A stretch of 64,000 bases of DNA, from the NCBI GenBank assembly GCA_009746045.1, contig RPFO01000002.1, positions 2,510,506 to 2,574,505 of the forward strand, in the 5' to 3' direction. The notes under the pieces were generated by a model that was not told the origin of the DNA, did not search any database, and was given only the letters and a program-made list of their open reading frames with translations. This document shows positions 1 to 10,147 of the stretch, in pieces. The position numbers and the translations under genes are program-made. Position 1 is the first letter of the stretch; the number at the start of each line of letters is the position of its first letter. This DNA is from Mesostigma viride (lineage: Eukaryota; Streptophyta; Mesostigmatophyceae; Mesostigmatales; Mesostigmataceae).

Positions 1-381
1 TACGGCAAGAGAGCGGAAGAACGACTTTCCCTGGATATCCAGAAGAAAATGGCCCGTCGGCGAATGAGCGACAGTGCAGCAGACAGGTTTGACGAGTTCT
101 TACGTTCCCCAGCAGGTAACACTTGCAAGGATTTACCCACCCTCATGCTGTCTTTCAGACGCTTCTTGAATCTTGCTTCCCCAGGACCAGCTTCGTCTGG
201 ACAGGGATTCTTTAGCTAACTATACACAGGCGGGTCTGACGTTACCCGACTTTTCCCTCAAGTGGGAACCCTGCACTGCAGGTACCCAAGCATCCTCTAC
301 CAAGAAGCCCCTGAACCAGCTGAGCGTTGTGCTGGCCGGAGGAGCTCAATGCCCTGGAGCAGTCCAAGGGGGCCTGCTTAA

Positions 382-441
382 TTCACAGTCACATGCGGTC
401 AACCAGGACACTTTGCACGCGACTGCCCCAAGCGGGACCAG
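382..441 (+). pseudogene. Ty3 gag zinc knuckle remnant
   Basis: Read in the frame starting at 382, the translation contains CGQPGHFARDCPKRD, the second half of a retroviral CCHC knuckle that binds RNA in Gag. The Cys expected three residues before the first visible Cys reads Thr (ACA), so the knuckle is damaged. Gag upstream of this point is out of frame or outside the window. Confidence 0.75.
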
Positions 442-872
442 TTAATTCCTGTCGACACCAAGGGTCCACAAGGTGTTCTTCCCTTCACACGGCCATCCAG
501 CCTACCTCCAGGGGTAAGCCAGAGCGACTATTGGATGCAGTCTGGATTCAGACCCAACTTCCAGTCGTTCGGCAGGGGACCCTTCCAAGCGAAGGCCTTC
601 AGCAGACAAGACAGACGAAGGATGGTCAACGCGCTGTGGCATCTCTTGGCTGAGGAGGAGGGTGGTGATGGAGAGGAGGACAATCCAGATGATCAGCAGG
701 TGCAGCTTCCAGTTGGGGGCTCGTCTTCAGAACACCCCCCTGAGCTGCCAAAAAACTAGTGGACCCCCCACTAGAACTACGTCCAGTCACTGCTGTTGAG
801 TTGACTGGTTGCCTACTGTGCATGTCCGTCCTGTGAACAACCTGTCTGCATCTGATTCGATCTGTCACCTCA

Positions 873-1235
873 TTGAGCCCTCCTGTTCCCAGTCAGCTGT
901 TGAAGTTTCAAGCTAGGCTGTTAAATGTGCCACTTCCTTTGGCTCAGCCTCTATGTCTCTTCATTATTGACTCTGGTGCAGGGAGTAATTACATATCTAT
1001 ATATACTTCCCTGGTGCAAGAGCTGCACTTGCTAGTTCTTCCTCACCCAACATCTGTTCGAGTCCAATATTCTGATGGCGGTAGGCAGAGTAACTCACCT
1101 GGCTACGTGCACCTGACATTCCAGGTGTGTCCACTTCAAACCTTATTATCAGTCACAGCAGACGTTATTCCACTCACTGCTGCTGATGTGATTCTGGGGA
1201 TGCCATGGTTGGAGTCTGCTAATCCTGCTATCTAG
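873..1235 (+). pseudogene. Ty3 aspartic protease domain
   Basis: Residues 31-37 read IIDSGAG, the retropepsin catalytic loop (Asp codon at 969). Near the end ADVILGMPWL matches the second conserved hydrophobic/Gly motif of Ty3 proteases. This domain cleaves the Gag-Pol polyprotein. The methionine at 873 is only the first ATG in the open stretch; the domain was originally part of a longer polyprotein that continued in other frames. Confidence 0.85.
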
Positions 1236-1889
1236 TTGTGGTCTGAGAAGGTGGTACAGCTCCAGGATGGGTCTGACAATGTGGGATTCAACTACGGTGG
1301 TAAGAGGGGGAGAAAGACCAGCCACGGAGTGCTGTTCTACCAACATTTGAGGCTGTCATGCAATGATGGCCGGGAGAGGGGTTGCATGTGCTCAGGAGGA
1401 CCTCAAGGTGCCTACCATGGAGGAGAAGCGTGCAGCATTACTTAAACATGTGTGGTCTGCCCAGCACACCCTGTCTTATCTGGCTACCTACCCAGTGGAC
1501 CACATCTTCTTCTTGCACCTGATCCCCAACTCACCCACTGACGAGACCCCTGGACACACGGTGAATGCAGAGAACCCAGAACTAGCCGTCACTGAGGAGG
1601 AGCAGAGGCTGCATGACGCCCTTCTTTACAGGTTTGCTTCTATTTTTGAAGACAAGATGCCCCAGTACCCCCCTGAAGGGCCAATCACTCATGTCATCAA
1701 ACTCATGGAAGGTGCTAGAACCCCTTTTGTACCCATGGGGCCAGCAGAGATGGCTGTCGGCTGAGCTGAAGATTATCTTGACTGGGTTGTTGGAAGTTGG
1801 ACTCATTCTTCCTGCCAATAGTCCCTTCAGTTCTGGTGGGTGTCTTCTGGTATACCAAAGCATGACTGTGGCTGGCGGTTGTGTATTGA

Positions 1890-2750
1890 CCTAGGGGCCT
1901 GAACAAGGTCACTACAAAGTCCAAATATCCACAGCCAAGAATTGATGAGTTGCTAGAGAGGACGGCTGGAGCGTATTACTTCACAAAGTTTGACCTCAGG
2001 CACGCTTTCTGACAGATCAGAGTAGCCACAGAAGACATCCCCAAAACTGCATTCTCCACACCATCATTGGGGCCAGTTCCAGTGGACTGTGATGCCAATG
2101 GGGGCTTCAAACAGCCCAGCTACCATGCAAATGTTTTTGAATGCTATATCTTTGGCCATCTGACAGGGAACACACTGCCTCAAATCTAGCTCCGGCCCTG
2201 ACCTGCGGAACCCCAGGTTCAAAGACATTGCTCACTTGTGTGATACTGCAAGAGCTGTGTTCAGGACCTGCGTGGCGGCCTACATGGATGACCTCTTGGT
2301 GCATTCACGAACCTTCAAGGAGCACCCGGAGAATGTGGAAGAAGCCCTAAAGGTCATTCAACAATATCACTTGTCCTTCAAGAGGTCAAATGTGGAGTGG
2401 GGACATGACTCAGTGGTTAGGTTCTTGGGGTACAAGCTGAGCTCCCTGGGCATGACACCTGACAATGCCAAGATTGCTGCCATTCTAGAGTGGCCTGTGT
2501 TGCATGCAGTCTGCACATGATGTCAAGTCCTTCCTGGGCATGGTAGGATGGTACAGGCGTTTTATCCCTGACATGGCTGCCATTTCTAGTAATTTTCTAC
2601 CACTCCCCTTACTGGACCTGATCAAGAAGGATGCCCAGTTTGAGTGGACTGATAGGTCATAGGTGTCAGCAGGCATTTGATATGCTGAAGCAGAAGCTCA
2701 CCACCACCCCTGTGCTAGTAGGCCCCAATCTCGATCTGCCTATACCAGGT
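1890..2750 (+). pseudogene. Ty3 reverse transcriptase domain
   Basis: A stretch near 1925-2020 encodes RIDELLERTAGAYYFTKFDL, the motif A region of Ty3 RT. TGA then stands where relatives have Trp in the YWQIRV-like motif. The catalytic motif appears as AAYMDDLLVHS (Asp-Asp codons at 2287-2292), followed by FLGYKLSSLGMTPD at about 2420-2460, typical of the Ty3 RT thumb/connection. At least three frame changes and a degraded stretch at about 2050-2230 make it non-functional. Confidence 0.85.
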
Positions 2751-3190
2751 TAGGTTAGATGCCTCTCAAGGCGCCACAGACAGGTGCTGCATGTGCTGAT
2801 GCAAGACCATGGTTATGGGCCGCAGCCAGTGGAGTATATGCCCAAGACCATGAGCTCAGCTTAACGCAACTACCCTGCAGTGCGTGAGCAGGAGTTGTTG
2901 GGCTTAGTGGTGGCATGTCACAAGTGGGAGCATCAGACTGCTCAAAGGGGCCCAGTTCTCTGTTGCTAGCAGTGCCATGCACAGATGGGCAGGGTAAGAA
3001 GTCAATCACACTGATGACGGACCACAGGCCCTTGGTGTACGTGCTATAGAGCAGAACGGGATGAGTAAGAGGATGGCAGGCTGGATGGAATACCTGGGGG
3101 GGGTTCAACCTTTCTCTGTGCAGTACGTGCCAGGCTCACAGAATGTGGTATACCAGATGCCCTCTCCAGGAGGCGGGACCTGATGGGGGA
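2750..3190 (+). pseudogene. Ty3 RNase H domain
   Basis: In shifting frames one can read an initial RLDASQGA (catalytic Asp), then YPAVREQELLGLV (catalytic Glu), DHRPLV (catalytic Asp) and MAGWMEYL near the domain end. This is the usual order in Ty3 RNase H, which removes the RNA strand during cDNA synthesis. Frame breaks lie between the motifs. Confidence 0.75.
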
Positions 3191-3699
3191 GTTTCATGAG
3201 GATTTGGACATTTGTGCTGCCATGGTTTCAGTGGTGGAGTGTGTGGTGCTGTCACTAGAGCACAGGCCGCTAGTCAGCAGGCTTCCCAACTGTGCCCACC
3301 CCCTGTAGTAGAGGCTAGTGATAGTCTCGAGATGCTCATTGACCATCATTGGCTCTGTCTCAGGGTTGACAGGCGTCCAGGAGGGTGGCCAGTTACTGCA
3401 GGGCAGCCCCAGGGAAAGTTGTGTTGATAGCCAGCCCACTCCCAAGTGCTGTGCAGCCAAGTGGAGTCCATCACGACAAGAAGGGGAGGGGTAGGCTCAG
3501 GAAGTGGATACTGGAACTAGGGATGCTGTCCAAGTCTAGGGTGTTGGCAGCTGAGATCAAGGGTAGGCCCCGTACGCCTGTGGCTGATGCTGTGTCATCC
3601 AAGCATGATTGGTCACTAGTCACCTGCAGGAGGATGAGGTGCATGTTGCAGCTGCAGCCCTTAGGGCCAGACAAGCAGCTGGTCTTGCCTAATCCTATG

Positions 3700-4588
3700 A
3701 ACATTGCCCTGCTGGATGTGATCAAGAAGGCCTTCACCAAGACAGAGGACCTGGCCACTAATAATAAGGCTACTATTCAAGAGGGGAACTTTGGCAACAG
3801 GCCTGTGGAGTACTGGGAAGGAGTTCTCTATGTCCACACTCAAAATGCTAACCATGTGGTGTCCAGGAAGGTATATGTGCCAGAAATGGCCATCCCTACG
3901 GTGTTACATTGTTTCCACGATGATGTGACTACCTGCCACCCTGGGTATGCTAAGCTCCTCCATGAGGTGCAGGGAAGGTTCTGGTGGCTTGGGATGTTTC
4001 ATGACATCAAGGCATATGTGGCTACCTGTGATTCCTGTCAAACAAACAAAGGAACAAGGTTAGGAACCAGGCTGTCCCCATCTTCCCTATGGCTATGCCC
4101 ATCCGCTTCTTGCGTCCCTGGGTCAGTTTGACAATGGATTTCATCTGCATGTGACCTTAGACCTGTGTCTGATGCTGGCAATGACTGGATTTTGGTGGTG
4201 ATGGACAGGCTCTCCAGGATGTGCCATCTCATCCCCTGCAATGCTCATTTGACTGCAGCCCACTGTGTGGATCTGTTCATGAAGGAGGTGTACAGATTAC
4301 ATGGCATGCCACGGGTGATCATCACTGACCAGGACCCCCTGTGGTAATTGTCAGGGTTTTGGAAGTCTTTCTTTGACATCCTGGACACCAAGCTGGCATT
4401 TTGGGTGGCCTACATACAGGTGCGCTAGTACAGGCGCTGTGGAGCAGTTGAACTGCATTGTGAGGGAATGCCAGAAGCACTACTATATTGCACCCACAAT
4501 AACAAGTAGTGGGGCAAGAAGCTTCCGTTCATTGAGTTTGCCATCAACAACTCACCTTTGGCTCCCCATCACATGTCCCCCTTTGTCA
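3700..4588 (+). pseudogene. Ty3 integrase, zinc-binding and core domains
   Basis: The HHCC zinc-binding domain runs from LHCFHDD (His codon 3907) to ATCDSCQTNKG (Cys codons 4027 and 4036). The core follows, with LTMDFI (first catalytic Asp, about 4130), VVMDRLSRM, MPRVIITDQDP (second Asp, about 4325) and GAVEQLNCIV (Glu, about 4445). Stops TGA (4151) and TAA (4345) and frame shifts disrupt it. The reading continues past a hAT-like insertion at 5718. Confidence 0.85.
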
Positions 4589-5717
4589 CCGGGTTGGCAA
4601 ATACGCCGTACTAGCTGAGCCGCAAAAATACGGGAGTACGCGTACTGAACGCCCTTGCGGTATAATACGCGTATTTTTCACGGTACGGCAACTGGACTTT
4701 TGGGGGTACCAGCGGTCAGCGCGGCGAAGGTTTTTTTGCGCGCCGTTTACTCCCCATTCCACGGAGAAAACCGCCAAAAATGCCTGCATGCGCCGTTAGG
4801 AAATGGCGCGAATAATGCATTATTATGACTTGGCAACACTATTATGCCGCTGTGCTACGAGCGTGCAGCGAGGCCAGTGTGGCTGACATGACGTTTACGG
4901 TAGCAGCAGGCCATGCTGAAGAGGGGTCCATGCAGCTAGTGGGATTATGTGAAGGAGAAGGTGGAACAGTCCACTAATCCTTTAATTTAACTATGCAATT
5001 GGTCTCTGAGACGAAGCAATACTGCTTATTTTGCAACAAGAACTTCTACTCCAAGAGTGGGTCCATCAGCGCAAGCCGTATCCGAGCACACTTTGCCGGC
5101 ATCTCAGGGTCAGGGGCGGTGGCCTGCGACAAGGTTCCGGAAGATGTACGAAAGCAGTTTCTCAAGATTAATATTGCCGACAATTAGAAGACACACAATG
5201 TGGATGCCAAGAGGCAGCACGCTTTTAGTACATTACTGTAGAGCGGTGGCAGAAATGGGAGCTGGGCCTGCGGCTGCATGCCTGGTCGCCAGCTCCTGTC
5301 AACAAGGGCCAGCGGCTGATCACGAAGTGCCGACCCGGGTTGCCAACACGGGCAATCATAAGCACAACATCGAACAGGAATCACTGAATGCAGGTCACAA
5401 ATGAATGATGTCAACCAATGATTGCATGTACAACAAATCTCAATCAATATTGCATGCATGAACATCATAGTTCATAGACGAGCGTGCTAATTGGGTAAGT
5501 AATCAATTGGAAAACATGGGGAAATGACATGCTGTGTTCTTTTCTATCTATCTATGCTAAGTGTTTCCCACGCGGATGCACACCCTAAAACTCCTCAAAA
5601 CACGGTATTATGGCACACGGTATTCTGGAGCGCGGTATTTCGGAGCCCAAAGTATATACCCGTATTTTGGAGCCCAAAGTAATAATATACTCGTGTACCG
5701 TATACTTGCCAACCCGG
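4589..5717 (+). mobile_element. hAT-like DNA transposon, non-autonomous
   Basis: The element starts with CCGGGTTGGCAA (4589-4600) and ends with its exact inverse TTGCCAACCCGG (5706-5717). It is flanked by perfect 8-bp duplications CTTTGTCA at 4581-4588 and 5718-5725. Eight-base duplications are the hallmark of hAT transposons. Removing the element and one duplication rejoins the Ty3 integrase frame: MSPFV before it continues as ICHGQCPLTPFDLELP after it. Only a BED-finger exon remains inside, so it cannot move without a transposase in trans. TACGC-rich subterminal repeats are visible at both ends. Confidence 0.92.
4993..5187 (+). CDS. BED zinc-finger fragment of hAT transposase
   Basis: This 64-residue ORF has the arrangement YCLFCNKNF ... 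RIRAHFAG ... VACDKVPEDV, a CxxC pair followed by His and Cys before a Val-Pro dipeptide. That is the plant-type BED zinc finger found at the N terminus of hAT transposases, where it binds the transposon ends. No catalytic (RNase-H-like) or dimerisation domain follows inside the 1.1-kb element, so this is the leftover first exon of a deleted transposase. It may still bind DNA if expressed. Confidence 0.75.
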   Translation: MQLVSETKQYCLFCNKNFYSKSGSISASRIRAHFAGISGSGAVACDKVPEDVRKQFLKINIADN

Positions 5718-5836
5718 CTTTGTCATCTGTCATGGCCAGTGCCCCCTGACCCCGTTTGACCTTGAGCTGCCTGTCAACAGGGATGCTGAGGACCCCTTCG
5801 ATCAAGAAACGCTTGCTTGGCTTCAGTGCAGCAGCA
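5718..5836 (+). pseudogene. Ty3 integrase continuation after hAT insertion
   Basis: Starting at the right-hand copy of the hAT target duplication, the frame reads SPFV-ICHGQCPLTPFDLELP and then about 20 more residues to a stop at about 5838. This matches the region after the core in Ty3 integrases (the Tyr/His-Gly-Gln, Pro-Leu motif). Colinearity with 4588 proves that the hAT element entered an already integrated Ty3 copy. Confidence 0.8.
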
Positions 5837-6338
5837 GTTAGTCTCCATGCTTTGCTGTAGACTAAGTCTCAAAGGCATTGTGAATACAACGTATGAATAA
5901 GCCTTGTAAACCTACGTTGGTATGTGAATATAAATACCACGTGGGCTATGCAGATAGGAATGCTAGTCGAGTCGCATACGTTTCCCTAGATCGGTACTTT
6001 AGGTACTGGGGTACGTGACAGATGTCAGTACCCAGTATACGTAGTGTCCTGTCATTGGACGGTACTAGAGTATCCTAGATAGGGACCGTACTGCAGCGTG
6101 CATTGATCTGTGATCACACGATGCAGTGACTAGACTGCTACCTGTCATCGTGCGGCCTCGGGCCAACGGTCTGCACCCAACGGTCACTGGCGGCGCAGCC
6201 AGTGAGAGGAACGTTGATAAAGGGTAAACCTATTTTCTAATGAACCAAGCAATTCATTGCTCTCAGCACTCTGTGTTCTCAAGCATTGTACCAAGTCGGT
6301 CATTCGTATTCTAACTGCAGCTGATTGCTTACTTCCAG
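5837..6338. mobile_element. Unidentified about 0.5-kb insertion in Ty3
   Basis: The integrase reading stops at about 5838 and resumes at about 6340 with EAHSIVAAQMMQAQDKYL, the next expected segment. The intervening DNA is foreign. It contains a TATA-like tataaata at about 5932 and the motif GGTAC repeated several times. CTTCAG on the left and CTTCCAG on the right may be remains of a target duplication. A solo LTR is one possibility. I cannot identify the family and the edges are uncertain by about 20 bp. Confidence 0.45.
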
Positions 6339-6513
6339 GAAGCTCACAGTATTGTTGCTGCTCAGATGATGCAGGCCCAAGACAAGTATTTGGACAATGC
6401 TTGGCAACAGGTGCTGGCTACTCACACTTTTGTGGCCCCTAGTGACTTGGTGCTGATAATTTGAGGCTAACCGTGTACTACCTGAGAAGGAGCAATGCAG
6501 GAAGCTCCAGCTC

Positions 6514-6852
6514 TTGTGGTTGGGTCCATTCTCTGTTCAGGATACCTTTCACTACGGAACCGTGGTTCAGGTCCAAGTGCCCTCCCAATGGAGGCTCAAG
6601 AACAATGTGTTCCACGTGGCTCAACTCAAGTTGTACAGACACAACACCCTGCACGGCCGCCTTTCTGCTCCTTTACCCTTTGAGTTGGATCCTGAGGGGG
6701 AGAAGATGTATGAAGTGGAGCAGTTGTTGGCTCACAGAGTTAAGGGCAAAGGTAGGACCAAGCAGCTCCAATTCAAGGTGCATTGGAAAGGAGAGCTGGA
6801 GGCAACAGCCACGTGGTTGTGGTTGTCTGACCTGACCCATCCATTGCTATGA
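6514..6852 (+). pseudogene. Ty3 integrase C-terminus with chromodomain
   Basis: After a GPF-like start (WLGPFSVQD, matching the GPY/F module of Ty3 integrases) and FHVAQLKLY, the last 50 residues read MYEVEQLLAHRV ... LQFKVHWKGELEATATW. That is a chromodomain: YEVE start, a K-W-K-G-like core and an ATW end. In chromoviruses it steers integration to heterochromatin by binding histone marks. It ends at a natural stop at 6850-6852. The segment 6340-6500 in another frame carries the preceding EAHSIVAAQ stretch, so one frameshift lies between them. Confidence 0.85.
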
Positions 6853-7114
6853 GTGAGGTGGTCCATGCAGGAGTACTGCCAACAGCATTGACTCACTCTC
6901 GATCCCTCTTTGGTACACTGAGTGAGTTGGTGAGGTCAACTGCTCCCCTTCCTAAATCTCAGAACTAATGGATGGATTTCCTTGTGCATGCTGCTTGTTG
7001 TTCCCAGATGGCTGAGGAGGCTTTTGACACCACCCTCACTCTGGGGCACTCCACGTCCAAGGAAGGTGCTCTTGGTATGAATCCAGAGACCTCCATGCAC
7101 CCTCATGCACCATG
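6853..7114. other. Region between chromodomain and young LTR element
   Basis: I see no recognisable gene here. It is the 3' internal part of the old Ty3 copy and ends at CCATG (7110-7114), the 5-bp target of the younger element. The sequence continues at 15149. Confidence 0.6.
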
Positions 7115-7812
7115 AGTTAATGCCAAGCGCATTGGCGTGATCCTGATTCGGCATATCTCTGCGATTCCAGCGGCACCGGAACGAGTTCATTCCGACAAGT
7201 ATCAAGAAAGTTATGGCTTTCCGACTTCCCGGTCGCGCGCGCGAGCGCGAGCCGGCTGTTCTTCTAAGTCGGACGTGAATATTTGCCGACGACATATGGG
7301 GTCGACAGTAATTCCTGGGCTGACAGGAATTAGGTGCTGTACCTACGACGGTATTGGATTAATACGTCGTACGCAGGAAATAGGAACCTTAACCTGTGGT
7401 CTGTTGGTACCGCAGGCTTAGTCCTGGACTTCTAGGTGCAGATGCAATAGTCACTGTGGACTGTGCTCTGTGGTCACTGTGCCTGTATGGCAGACCTACT
7501 GTATAGGAACTGGGCGCTGTACAGGTAGTGAATACTGTACCGGGGGTGTTATTACTGAGCAGGCCTCCTAGGCTGCTCAGGACTAGCAAGCACAGTGCAC
7601 AAGTATATAAACAATAGGCCAGTGCCAATTGGGCATCTCTTGCGAGCCCGCCTCACGTGTTGTGCCTTGACTTGGCAAGCGCGTGTACAAGCCTCAAGTG
7701 TGTGAGCGCTGTAACATTATCCAATTTTAACAAAGCTCCGTTTCCAACCATATTCACACATTGCTGCATTGCAACCATATCCTTCACATTGCGTTTGCTA
7801 AGAACGTTAACT
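7115..7812 (+). repeat. 5' LTR
   Basis: The 698-bp LTR begins AGTTAATGCC and ends AACGTTAACT. The termini form an inverted repeat (AGTTAACG/CGTTAACT in the 3' copy) in place of the usual TG...CA. A TATA-like tatataaac near 7600 probably marks the promoter. It differs from the 3' LTR by a GC dinucleotide in the CG-rich run at about 7235 and a few single bases. Confidence 0.93.
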
Positions 7813-7904
7813 CAAATTACAACCAGTCTCAGCGGAACGGCCAGGAGGGTCGTTGCCGGTTGCGGTGTGCAGCGTTGACGACGCAGGAGCTCGTCCGGTG
7901 GTGA

Positions 7905-8177
7905 ATGGTGCAGGAAGAACAACGGCAGCAGGATTTCCGGTTTCGGCAGTCTGCTGGGGGTTCGATTTCGCCTGAATTGCGTCGTGTCGTTCGGGATCTA
8001 TCTTTATTGCTTGCAGATCGTCCGCCTGTTAATCGCAGCTTCGTGCAATTCGTCGACGACCAGGTCGAAGATTGGGAGCGAATTCTGCGGCACGTACAAA
8101 CCATCGTCATTCCGGAGCACCGGAGCATCGACGACCTCGAGCAGGAGCTTCACGGTTGGTCGGCATCCAGACGGTGA
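7905..8177 (+). CDS. Leader ORF of the young LTR element
   Basis: A 90-residue ORF lies in the 1.1-kb leader between the 5' LTR and gag. It is hydrophilic, rich in Arg, Gln, Asp and Glu, and starts MVQEEQRQQDFRF; I do not recognise it. Two further open stretches follow in other frames (8232-8465 and 8505-8744), also charged and Arg-rich. Because the element is young, these could be a real extra product expressed by frameshift or splicing, or simply untranslated leader. It is placed upstream of gag in the same direction. Confidence 0.4.
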   Translation: MVQEEQRQQDFRFRQSAGGSISPELRRVVRDLSLLLADRPPVNRSFVQFVDDQVEDWERILRHVQTIVIPEHRSIDDLEQELHGWSASRR

Positions 8178-8926
8178 TTACAGCAGTAGCTGAGCGAGTG
8201 CGGACGGAGTTGGCGGCAAGGCGAGGCGAGGTTGCGGAGGCAGCTGGCGCAGGGCGACACGAGTTTGTACCGACAGCAGCGGGTGCGGGAGTACCACGTA
8301 CTTTCGCAGGCGTCATCGGCGACGAGGGTGTTGCAGCGGGGCCAGTTAGGCGTGAACGACGCGGAGCGGAGCATCACAGGCGGATTGCAGAGGTCGGGGC
8401 GACAGCGGAAGCCATCACCGGAGGACAGCGCGCGACAAGAGTCGGCAGGTTTCCGGAGCGAGTAAGAGTTCCTTTTCAGGAACTGCCCCCCCCTTCGCGT
8501 TCGTGTGACGCGTTGGGAAGAGTTTGCACCTCTTGGGTACGATAGTGACCTTGAGGTGGGAGCAGGGGGTGTCGCTGGGCTAGGCGACGAGACACTTGGC
8601 GACCACGAGGTGCCAAGATACAATCCGCGGGGTGCCAACGACGGGTTGTCACCTGTCTACTATACCAACGGTGACGATTCAGTCATCGCGGGCCGACAGC
8701 GGGTCGACGACGGCGCGCAGCGGGTAGCAGGGTGCCAGAGCTGATTGTGGTGAGCGACAGCGACGACGACAGCGACAAGGAGAACCAGGACGCGCCTGGG
8801 GCCAGCCGTGGTGGTCTTGCCTGAGTGGTAACACTTGGCACTTTCCTTTCTTGTTCAGTAGCTTATATTGCTTTAATTGCTGCTTGGCCACTTGGCTGGC
8901 TGTAGCAGATCTGAACAGAGGCCATC

Positions 8927-10114
8927 ATGGATGATGGAGCTATCAACCAACAAGCGGGCTTTATGGGCTTCGCGCGGCGCGGCGCTGGGATGGATGGACG
9001 AGATGGACGCGATGGACGCGGTGGACGCGATGGACGCGGGGACGGCCAGGCGCTGGGAGACCAGGCTGAGGTGCCAGATAATCAGAGCCAAGGATCGCAG
9101 GGCGGTCAGAACGCGCCAGCCGCAGATCAAGCGGCGCCTAAGCGACCAACCGTGGCTGAGGGGTACGCGGTGCTAGGCCAGTTTCAGTCCATCAAGGACA
9201 ATTGGCAGCCCCGGGATGCTGAGAGGATGTTAGAGGACATGAACTTGTACACGGAGATATACAACGGTGACAAGCTTCGCATCCTGGCGTCTAGTGCCTA
9301 CATACGGCAGTCGGCGAGGCGGCTGTTCAAGTTTGTTCGGGAGCGACACGCGGCGGGGGACACCTGGGCGGCGTTTATGACGCGACTCAGGTCGTTCCTG
9401 AGTGACAAGAGGACCATAGATGGGTCCCACCTGAAGCAAGAATACCTGGACTACAAGCCCATCAAGGGGCAGCTAGTGGTCCACGCCTTTGAAGACTTCG
9501 TCAAGCTGAGGGAGGACGCCATGGCCAAGGGCTTCTTCGTCGCAGATCGGATGGCCATGGGCGACTTTCTCAAGTCGCTGCAGCTGGATCCGGTCACCAT
9601 GGATAATGTGACCATCCACATGCGACAGGTCCATGGCTGGGCAGCCATGACGGACCAGTTGTATGAGTGTTTCAGCGGCAAGTACGTGGGTGGTAAGCGC
9701 CCTCGTCAGGGTGATGAGGAGGCCACTGAACCCACGGTTAAGTCCATGAGGGGATCGGGCCACGGGGGCCCAGCGCCCTCGAGAGGGCCTGAGACCTCTT
9801 CAAGGGGTCGAGGAAGGTCCAGGAGGGGGCGTGACAGAAGGGCTGGACGGGGGACCCCGCCGAAGTCGGGACATCCACAGTCCCAGTTTGACTTCAAGAG
9901 GGTGGGTGGTCCTCCCAAGGCTGGGCCCAGCAGTGGGACCTCACGGGACATCAGTCAGGTGGAATGTTATTTCTGCCAGGGGAAGGGTCACTTCAGGAAT
10001 GAGTGTCCCTCGTACCTGAGGCAGGAAGGTCAGAGCAAGCCAGCTCAGGGTGGCAGCAAGGACAAGGCTGGTCCATCCCAGGACAAGGGCAAGGGCAAGG
10101 CTGCTGATCATTGA
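8927..10114 (+). CDS. gag: Gag polyprotein of the young LTR element
   Basis: This 395-residue protein would form the virus-like particle. Residues about 22-40 are a Gly-Asp-Arg repeat (DGRDGRDGRGGRDGR) encoded by a GATGGACGC-type repeat. A helical capsid-like part follows (about 70-260). The C-terminal third is basic and Gly/Arg-rich with one perfect CCHC zinc knuckle, CYFCQGKGHFRNEC (Cys347, Cys350, His355, Cys360). A Lys/Gly/Ser-rich tail ends at TGA (10112-10114). Pol is in the same frame directly after that single stop. The start at 8927 lies shortly after the leader and is the first long-frame ATG. No protease is found in Gag. Confidence 0.9.
   Translation: MDDGAINQQAGFMGFARRGAGMDGRDGRDGRGGRDGRGDGQALGDQAEVPDNQSQGSQGGQNAPAADQAAPKRPTVAEGYAVLGQFQSIKDNWQPRDAERMLEDMNLYTEIYNGDKLRILASSAYIRQSARRLFKFVRERHAAGDTWAAFMTRLRSFLSDKRTIDGSHLKQEYLDYKPIKGQLVVHAFEDFVKLREDAMAKGFFVADRMAMGDFLKSLQLDPVTMDNVTIHMRQVHGWAAMTDQLYECFSGKYVGGKRPRQGDEEATEPTVKSMRGSGHGGPAPSRGPETSSRGRGRSRRGRDRRAGRGTPPKSGHPQSQFDFKRVGGPPKAGPSSGTSRDISQVECYFCQGKGHFRNECPSYLRQEGQSKPAQGGSKDKAGPSQDKGKGKAADH
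10112..10114 (+). promoter_or_regulatory. In-frame TGA separating gag and pol
   Basis: Gag and Pol lie in the same frame, separated only by TGA at 10112-10114, followed by CTT G. After it the frame is open as LEPAHIPEPWRVPPG and on into pol. This layout fits stop-codon readthrough producing a minor Gag-Pol fusion, as in gammaretroviruses. Re-initiation at the ATG of 10148 is the alternative. Confidence 0.6.
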
Positions 10115-10147
10115 CTTGAGCCTGCACACATCCCTGAACCCTGGAGG

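Larger units (their letters stand above)
1..6852 (+). mobile_element. Ty3/gypsy chromovirus, decayed and interrupted
   Basis: The order gag zinc knuckle, aspartic protease, reverse transcriptase, RNase H, integrase, chromodomain on one strand is that of a Ty3/gypsy chromovirus. Its 5' LTR and most of gag lie before the window. The frame is broken by many stops and shifts, including TGA at about 2010 where relatives have Trp before Gln-Ile-Arg. Two insertions split the integrase tail (4589-5717 and about 5837-6338). A younger LTR element lies just downstream (7115-15148). It is a dead copy; the domain assignments are secure and the exact frame path is not. Confidence 0.9.

Noticed and set aside
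8150-8638. Reverse-strand 162-codon frame in the leader of the young LTR element
   Set aside because: It is antisense to the element, has no recognisable domain and overlaps GC-rich leader; likely a chance frame.
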